Positions 6,310-9,056 of a DNA stretch of 9,056 nucleotides are shown here, piece by piece. A model generated the notes under the pieces. It ran no database searches. It was not told where the DNA came from and saw only the letters and a program-made list of their open reading frames with translations. Position numbers and translations under genes: made by a program. How positions within the stretch are numbered: position 1 is the stretch's first letter; every line of letters begins with the position of its first letter. Source of the stretch: Candidatus Bathyarchaeota archaeon (lineage in GTDB: Archaea; Thermoproteota; Bathyarchaeia; Bathyarchaeales; DTEX01); assembly GCA_003601725.1 (NCBI GenBank), contig PIYJ01000052.1, positions 1 to 9,056 of the forward strand. The letters run 5' to 3'.

Positions 6310-7026
6310 TCACCATGTTAGGTGGTTGACGGCCCTTCTTCCCAGATGGGAGCTCCAGAACTGACGGAACCCTTCAGCGTAACGCACTCCTGAAGAGATT
6401 CCATAAACCCTATCTAGAGAAAGCCATGTCTCGATCCATCTCTCTCTTGACCATCCTAGGTGTTTCATGGTGGTCTCGTAGCAGCATATAGCCTTGCATT
6501 TCCTTTCAAAGAATTCATTGATGTCAAGGTATATTTCAGGGATAAATGTGGGAGTGTAGCCTGGAAGTCCGTATGTATAGACGGCTTTAACTAGGTGGGG
6601 TGGAAGATTGGATTTGCTCTTCACCGTCGGAAGGGAGGAGTACATAGCTGCTGCGAACGTTATGTAGGCTGTCGCCCTGTGGTCCGGATGAGTGTCAACT
6701 TCTGAGTGAGTAACGACTATATCGGGTTTTAGTCTTCGAATTACGTCCACAACCATCAGTCGAGCCTCTAATGTGTCAAATATCTCCGTGTCTTTCAATC
6801 CCAAAAAGAAGACCTCTGAAACCCCAAGGATCTTCGCTGCCTCCCTCTGTTCTTTCTCCCTTATACTTGCCAGATCTTCAGGACGAATATCGGGTATGCC
6901 TGCCTCCCCTCTGGACATGATCAATAGATAAACTTCATCTCCGTCATATGAATGTCGACTCATCAGTCCCCCTGCGCCTATATCTCCGGCGGATGGATGT
7001 GCAGAAACAACTAAAATTCTCTTCAA
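6310..7026 (-). CDS. PIG-L/LmbE-family deacetylase-like protein with an atypical metal site
   Basis: A 238-aa protein with the PIG-L fold, a family of zinc hydrolases that remove N-acetyl groups from GlcNAc derivatives and related compounds. Features seen: first strand RILVVSAHP (3-11), GAGGLM (17-22), SRGEAG (38-43), DLASIREKEQREAAKILGVS (51-70), typical for the family, IVVTHSEVDTHPDHRAT (103-119) with the HPDH zinc-ligand motif, and GVRYAEGFRQF near the C terminus (213-223). The first motif is unusual. Active members have AHPDDxxxG, where the two Asp act as general base and zinc ligand; here it reads AHPSAGDIG, so both are replaced (Ser12, Ala13) and only Asp15 is near. The enzyme may be inactive or use a shifted ligand. 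The start is TTG, with GGAGG (7034-7038) seven nt upstream. It is convergent with the TIM-barrel gene and divergent from tRNA-Asp. Confidence 0.82.
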   Translation of the reverse strand: MKRILVVSAHPSAGDIGAGGLMSRHSYDGDEVYLLIMSRGEAGIPDIRPEDLASIREKEQREAAKILGVSEVFFLGLKDTEIFDTLEARLMVVDVIRRLKPDIVVTHSEVDTHPDHRATAYITFAAAMYSSLPTVKSKSNLPPHLVKAVYTYGLPGYTPTFIPEIYLDINEFFERKCKAICCYETTMKHLGWSRERWIETWLSLDRVYGISSGVRYAEGFRQFWSSHLGRRAVNHLTW

Positions 7027-7065
7027 GATTAAGCCTCCGCATAAAGTTTAAGTATTCTACTTTAA

Positions 7066-7076
7066 CTAATTTATTT
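7066..7076. promoter_or_regulatory. AT-rich element likely serving tRNA-Asp (+) and the PIG-L gene (-)
   Basis: TAATTTATTT is about 26 nt before the tRNA 5' end on the plus strand. Read on the minus strand as AAATAAATTA it would place a transcript start near 7044, just ahead of the PIG-L ribosome site. A single TATA-like segment may thus serve both directions, or two overlapping boxes may be present. Confidence 0.35.
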
Positions 7077-7096
7077 CTAGCGTACTGGCTTTCACA

Positions 7097-7174
7097 GCCC
7101 TGGTAGTATAGTCCGGCCTAGTATAGGCGGCTGTCGCCCGCCCGACCCGGGTTCAAATCCCGGCCAGGGCGCCA
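7097..7174 (+). tRNA. trnD-GTC: tRNA-Asp (anticodon GTC), CCA encoded, no intron
   Basis: The full cloverleaf can be drawn. Acceptor GCCCTGG (7097-7103) pairs with CCAGGGC (7164-7170). The D stem is GTAT/GTAT (7106-7109, 7121-7124) with two G-U pairs and a loop containing GG. The anticodon stem is GGCGG/CCGCC (7126-7130, 7138-7142) around loop CTGTCGC, with GTC at 7133-7135. The T stem is CCGGG/CCCGG around TTCAAAT. The discriminator is G7171, as expected for tRNA-Asp, followed by an encoded CCA (7172-7174). A T-rich tract downstream (7179-7192) could end transcription. The variable loop is short (CGAC). Confidence 0.97.
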
Positions 7175-7318
7175 TCTTAATTTTGAATCTTTTCTAACTA
7201 TCTTGTTGCAATGAAAGGGTCTGTATCGCATATTTGGCTTGTAAAGATCGTCGTAATCTGTCAACGGTGCAGTGTCGTTGATACGCGAAGGCCTTCTAAA
7301 AAGGTTTACGTGGACATT
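7175..7318 (-). other. Downstream half of a broken minus-strand frame beside the tRNA
   Basis: In the same frame as the 7319-7474 reading described next, the minus strand stays open for 48 codons after a TGA (7319-7321) up to the tRNA 3' end, reading NVHVNLFRRPSRINDTAPL and onward. It has no start codon with a ribosome site and no recognised family. It may be chance or the tail of a disrupted gene. No plus-strand gene is seen here. Confidence 0.2.
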
Positions 7319-7474
7319 TCAATCTGCTCTTAAGGTGTTCTGGTTTGGCGTGGATGTCTTTTGTTGGTCTTTTAGGCATATGGGGCATTTGGACCAGTAC
7401 TCTTTGTGGCTGCACCTCCACTTCTCGAGAAAGATGTATTTTCTCGTTTTCTCGTCATCCTTATAAGAAGGGCT
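7319..7474 (-). pseudogene. Possible remnant frame with a Cys/His-rich segment
   Basis: The minus strand is open for 51 codons, reading DDEKTRKYIFLEKWRCSHKE and then YWSKCPICLKDQQKTSTPNQ, and ending in TGA. The C-x-H...C-x2-C arrangement looks like part of a zinc ribbon and is more protein-like than the opposite strand. There is no ATG, GTG or TTG in the frame, and an in-frame TAA lies just upstream (7475-7477), so as it stands it cannot be an ordinary gene. It could be a fragment of a decayed gene. The family is not recognised. Confidence 0.22.
7459..7467 (+). promoter_or_regulatory. TATA box for the Cys-rich mini-gene
   Basis: CCTTATAAG, containing the palindromic TTATAA (7461-7466), predicts a transcript start near 7490, about eight nt before the GGAGGG ribosome site of the 41-aa gene. 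Because it is palindromic it could also act leftward. Confidence 0.45.
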
Positions 7475-7511
7475 TTATGACGTAGTGGGTTGCTTTCGGA
7501 GGGTTTCAGAT

Positions 7512-7637
7512 TTGAAGTACTGTCCGAAGGCCGGAATGATGGTTCTTATTCAAGATGGAAAATGCATGGTTCCAAACTGTCGAGATCGTGGAAGCGCCGA
7601 ATGCCTAGAAGAAATCGAAAAGAAAAATGAAGGATGA
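7512..7637 (+). CDS. 41-aa Cys-rich mini-protein, function unknown
   Basis: TTG start, TGA stop, 41 residues beginning (M)KYCPKAGMMVLIQDGKC and continuing MVPNCRDRGSAEC. It has four cysteines (4, 18, 23, 31) and an acidic/lysine tail, LEEIEKKNEG. The opening resembles zinc-ribbon starts (KYCPKCG), but the second cysteine is Ala, so a canonical CxxC knuckle is missing; the four cysteines could still bind one metal. Support for a real gene is good: a strong GGAGGG site (7498-7503) eight nt upstream and a TATA box at the right distance. The frame stays open for 73 more codons after the TGA, so this could instead be the front of a longer gene cut by a nonsense change. No family is recognised. Confidence 0.55.
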   Translation: MKYCPKAGMMVLIQDGKCMVPNCRDRGSAECLEEIEKKNEG

Positions 7638-7913
7638 GCGGCTCTTTTAACAGATCAATACCTCCGCTGCGGAGACTATGATTTGACTCTTCTTTACGTT
7701 ACATGGAAGGAGATCATTAAACATTTGAGCCGATTCATCCGTTCCGTTCGGCACATCCAAGGGTGGCGGGATTTGCTGAGTAATCATCAAGGAGAACAAG
7801 GATTTATCGCCGTTAATACTGAAGATCAGAGATACAATTGCATCTCTAATATGACTTGAAATAGAAAGTGAAAAATAATGGTCACGCCAAATTTTGATTT
7901 AGGCGATTAAAGA
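7638..7913. other. Gap with overlapping open frames but no supported gene
   Basis: On the plus strand the frame of the 41-aa gene continues after its TGA for 73 codons to TGA 7857-7859. On the minus strand, in codon register, 83 codons are open (7650-7898), ending at TAA 7647-7649. The latter includes ATG 7787 and a fairly normal composition (PPPLDVPNGTDESAQMFNDL), but no ribosome site is seen before it. Neither is recognised. The last 50 bp hold an AT-rich segment, AAAAATAATG (7871-7880), that may be the TATA box of the following oxidoreductase gene. Confidence 0.3.
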
Positions 7914-8963
7914 ATGAAAAAAGTGAATGTTGGGGTTCTTGGATACGGCTTTGTTCAAGATACCTTCCATCTTCCTTGTTATAAGGAGATAGCTGAGGCA
8001 AACGTGGTAGCTATCGCTGGAAGACGAAAAGCGAGAGCAGAGGAGGTCGCTAAAAAATTTGGAATCAAGAAGGTCTATTCAGGCGGAGACTTCATCGAGA
8101 AGCTGTGCTCAGATGCTGAAGTCGACGTTGTAGACATAGGATTACCCAACTTCCTCCATCAAAAGGCAACCGAAATTGCAGCTGAGAATGGCAAACACGT
8201 AATCTGCGAGAAACCCTTAGCTCGCAGCATAAGCGAAGCAAAAGCCATGGTTGACGCTGTTGAAAAGCATGGTGTGATCAGCTGCTACGCGGAGAATCAA
8301 GTCTTCATCCCCCAAATAATGAGAGCCAAAGAGATGATTGAAAACGGCGCCATCGGAAAAGTCTTCTGGGTAAGAAGCCGAGAAGCACATTTCGGCCCCC
8401 ACTCAGCATGGTTTTGGAATCCCGAATTAGCCGGCGGCGGCGTCTTAATGGACATGGGCTGCCACTCAGTAGAAGTTGCGAGGTATCTCATCGGCAAGAA
8501 GCCTGTTGAGGCTAATGCTTGGGGCGCCACCTTGGTTCACGATACAAAGGCTGAGGATAACAGCATAGCCCTAATCAAATATGAAGGGGAAGAACTCAGC
8601 CAGGCTGAGAATAGCTGGGCTGCCCACGGCGGATTGGACTTAAGATTTGAGATTTACGGGTCTGACGGCGCGATCTTCATAGACACCACGAGGGAAACGG
8701 GTATCAAAGTCTTCACTGTCGCTCCGGAAGAGAAGGTTGGATACGTCGTAGAAAAGGCAGAAGCGAAGAAGGGATGGATGTATCCTATATGGAGAGAACA
8801 TGAATTATATGGATACTTGTTTGAGCTGCAGCACTTCATATCTTGCATAGGAAGAGACGAAGAACCAAGAGAAACATTTCAAGATGGATACATTGTAAAT
8901 TGTATGCTCGACGCATGCTATAGATCCATAAAAACAAGGAAATGGGAAGCAATCACCCTATAA
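7914..8963 (+). CDS. Gfo/Idh/MocA-family NAD(P)-dependent sugar oxidoreductase
   Basis: A 349-aa protein of normal family length. The N-terminal Rossmann domain (1-125) has GVLGYGFVQDTFHLP (7-21, glycine-rich dinucleotide loop, with the family's His19), VVDIGLPNFLHQKA (72-85) and HVICEKPLA (95-103), the EKP motif whose Lys100 is catalytic. The C-terminal alpha/beta domain has GGGVLMDMGCHSVEVARYL (174-192), where Asp180 and His184 are the usual substrate-site pair, FEIYGSDGAIFID (245-257), and FQDGYIVNCMLDACYRS near the end. Members oxidise or reduce hydroxyls of sugars, inositols and related polyols in the cytoplasm; the exact substrate cannot be told. Start ATG 7914 has only a weak AGGCGAT site (7901-7907). 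It is probably transcribed alone, followed by a T-run. Confidence 0.88.
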   Translation: MKKVNVGVLGYGFVQDTFHLPCYKEIAEANVVAIAGRRKARAEEVAKKFGIKKVYSGGDFIEKLCSDAEVDVVDIGLPNFLHQKATEIAAENGKHVICEKPLARSISEAKAMVDAVEKHGVISCYAENQVFIPQIMRAKEMIENGAIGKVFWVRSREAHFGPHSAWFWNPELAGGGVLMDMGCHSVEVARYLIGKKPVEANAWGATLVHDTKAEDNSIALIKYEGEELSQAENSWAAHGGLDLRFEIYGSDGAIFIDTTRETGIKVFTVAPEEKVGYVVEKAEAKKGWMYPIWREHELYGYLFELQHFISCIGRDEEPRETFQDGYIVNCMLDACYRSIKTRKWEAITL

Positions 8964-8978
8964 CCAGAAAATAAATAG

Positions 8979-8998
8979 CCTTTCCCTCTTCTTTTTTA
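8979..8998 (+). terminator. T-rich terminator after the oxidoreductase gene
   Basis: A pyrimidine-rich tract ending in TTTTTT (8992-8997) starts about 16 nt after the stop codon, typical of archaeal intrinsic termination. Confidence 0.5.
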
Positions 8999-9006
8999 AT
9001 TAATTC

Positions 9007-9029
9007 GAAGAGACGAAGCATTTCTCTTC
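9007..9029. repeat. 7-bp inverted repeat downstream of the terminator
   Basis: GAAGAGA (9007-9013) and TCTCTTC (9023-9029) can form a hairpin with a 9-nt loop. It lies after the T-run, not before it, so it is not a bacterial-type terminator stem. It could belong to termination from the opposite strand or to control of the next gene. Confidence 0.35.
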
Positions 9030-9044
9030 ATAGCAGATGATAAA

Positions 9045-9053
9045 CTTTTTAAG
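9045..9053 (+). promoter_or_regulatory. Possible TATA box at the window edge
   Basis: CTTTTTAAG resembles the TATA boxes seen ahead of other genes in this window and may serve a gene beginning beyond the right edge. Nothing downstream is available to confirm it. Confidence 0.25.
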
Positions 9054-9056
9054 TCA

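Noticed and set aside
7272..7466. Plus-strand 64-codon open frame rich in Trp and Phe.
   Set aside because: Its composition looks like the shadow of the opposite strand, and it has no ribosome site; the minus-strand reading is the more protein-like.
1..9056. CRISPR arrays, complete insertion sequences or replication origins.
   Set aside because: No regularly spaced repeats, intact transposase frames or origin-like repeat clusters were found on reading the window.

Overview
This is archaeal chromosomal DNA. Evidence: an archaeal-type RNase P RNA; a tRNA-Asp whose 3' CCA is encoded; TATA boxes about 25 nt ahead of predicted transcript starts; GGAGG/GAGG ribosome sites in front of GTG and TTG starts; and an archaeal HemK2/Mtq2-type methyltransferase. 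Base composition is moderate, apart from the GC-rich RNA genes. The gene set would suit an anaerobic heterotroph of the Thermoproteota (Bathyarchaeia-like), but the sequence alone does not fix the lineage.

Layout. Positions 1-2573 (minus strand) hold the RNase P RNA, cut at its 3' end by the window edge, preceded by a 746-aa protein built on the anaerobic (class III) ribonucleotide reductase NrdD. That protein has an N-terminal winged-helix DNA-binding domain, an ATP-cone, a NrdD core and a zinc ribbon, but the glycyl-radical loop is ruined and other radical-site cysteines appear substituted. It looks more like a nucleotide-sensing regulator than an enzyme, and it is the most interesting object here. 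A decayed DUF2080-like, transposase-associated small gene lies upstream. Next come a FucI/AraA-like sugar isomerase (+) convergent with the HemK2-like methyltransferase (-). A 430-bp intergenic stretch follows, carrying tandem TATA-like boxes and an 11-bp inverted repeat that may mark an uncharacterised RNA.

Positions 5421-7026 hold a TIM-barrel sugar isomerase/epimerase (+) and a PIG-L/LmbE-type deacetylase (-), convergent with only 4 bp between the stop codons. The PIG-L protein lacks the usual Asp-Asp pair of its metal site. After tRNA-Asp(GTC) comes about 740 bp without a long gene. It contains one well-supported 41-aa Cys-rich mini-gene with its own TATA box and ribosome site, plus several open but broken frames. 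A Gfo/Idh/MocA sugar oxidoreductase (+) closes the window, followed by a T-rich terminator.

Four protein genes (isomerase, TIM-barrel epimerase, PIG-L, Gfo/Idh/MocA) share a carbohydrate theme. Each appears to have its own promoter, so this is a loose neighbourhood and not an operon; the substrate cannot be read from the sequence.
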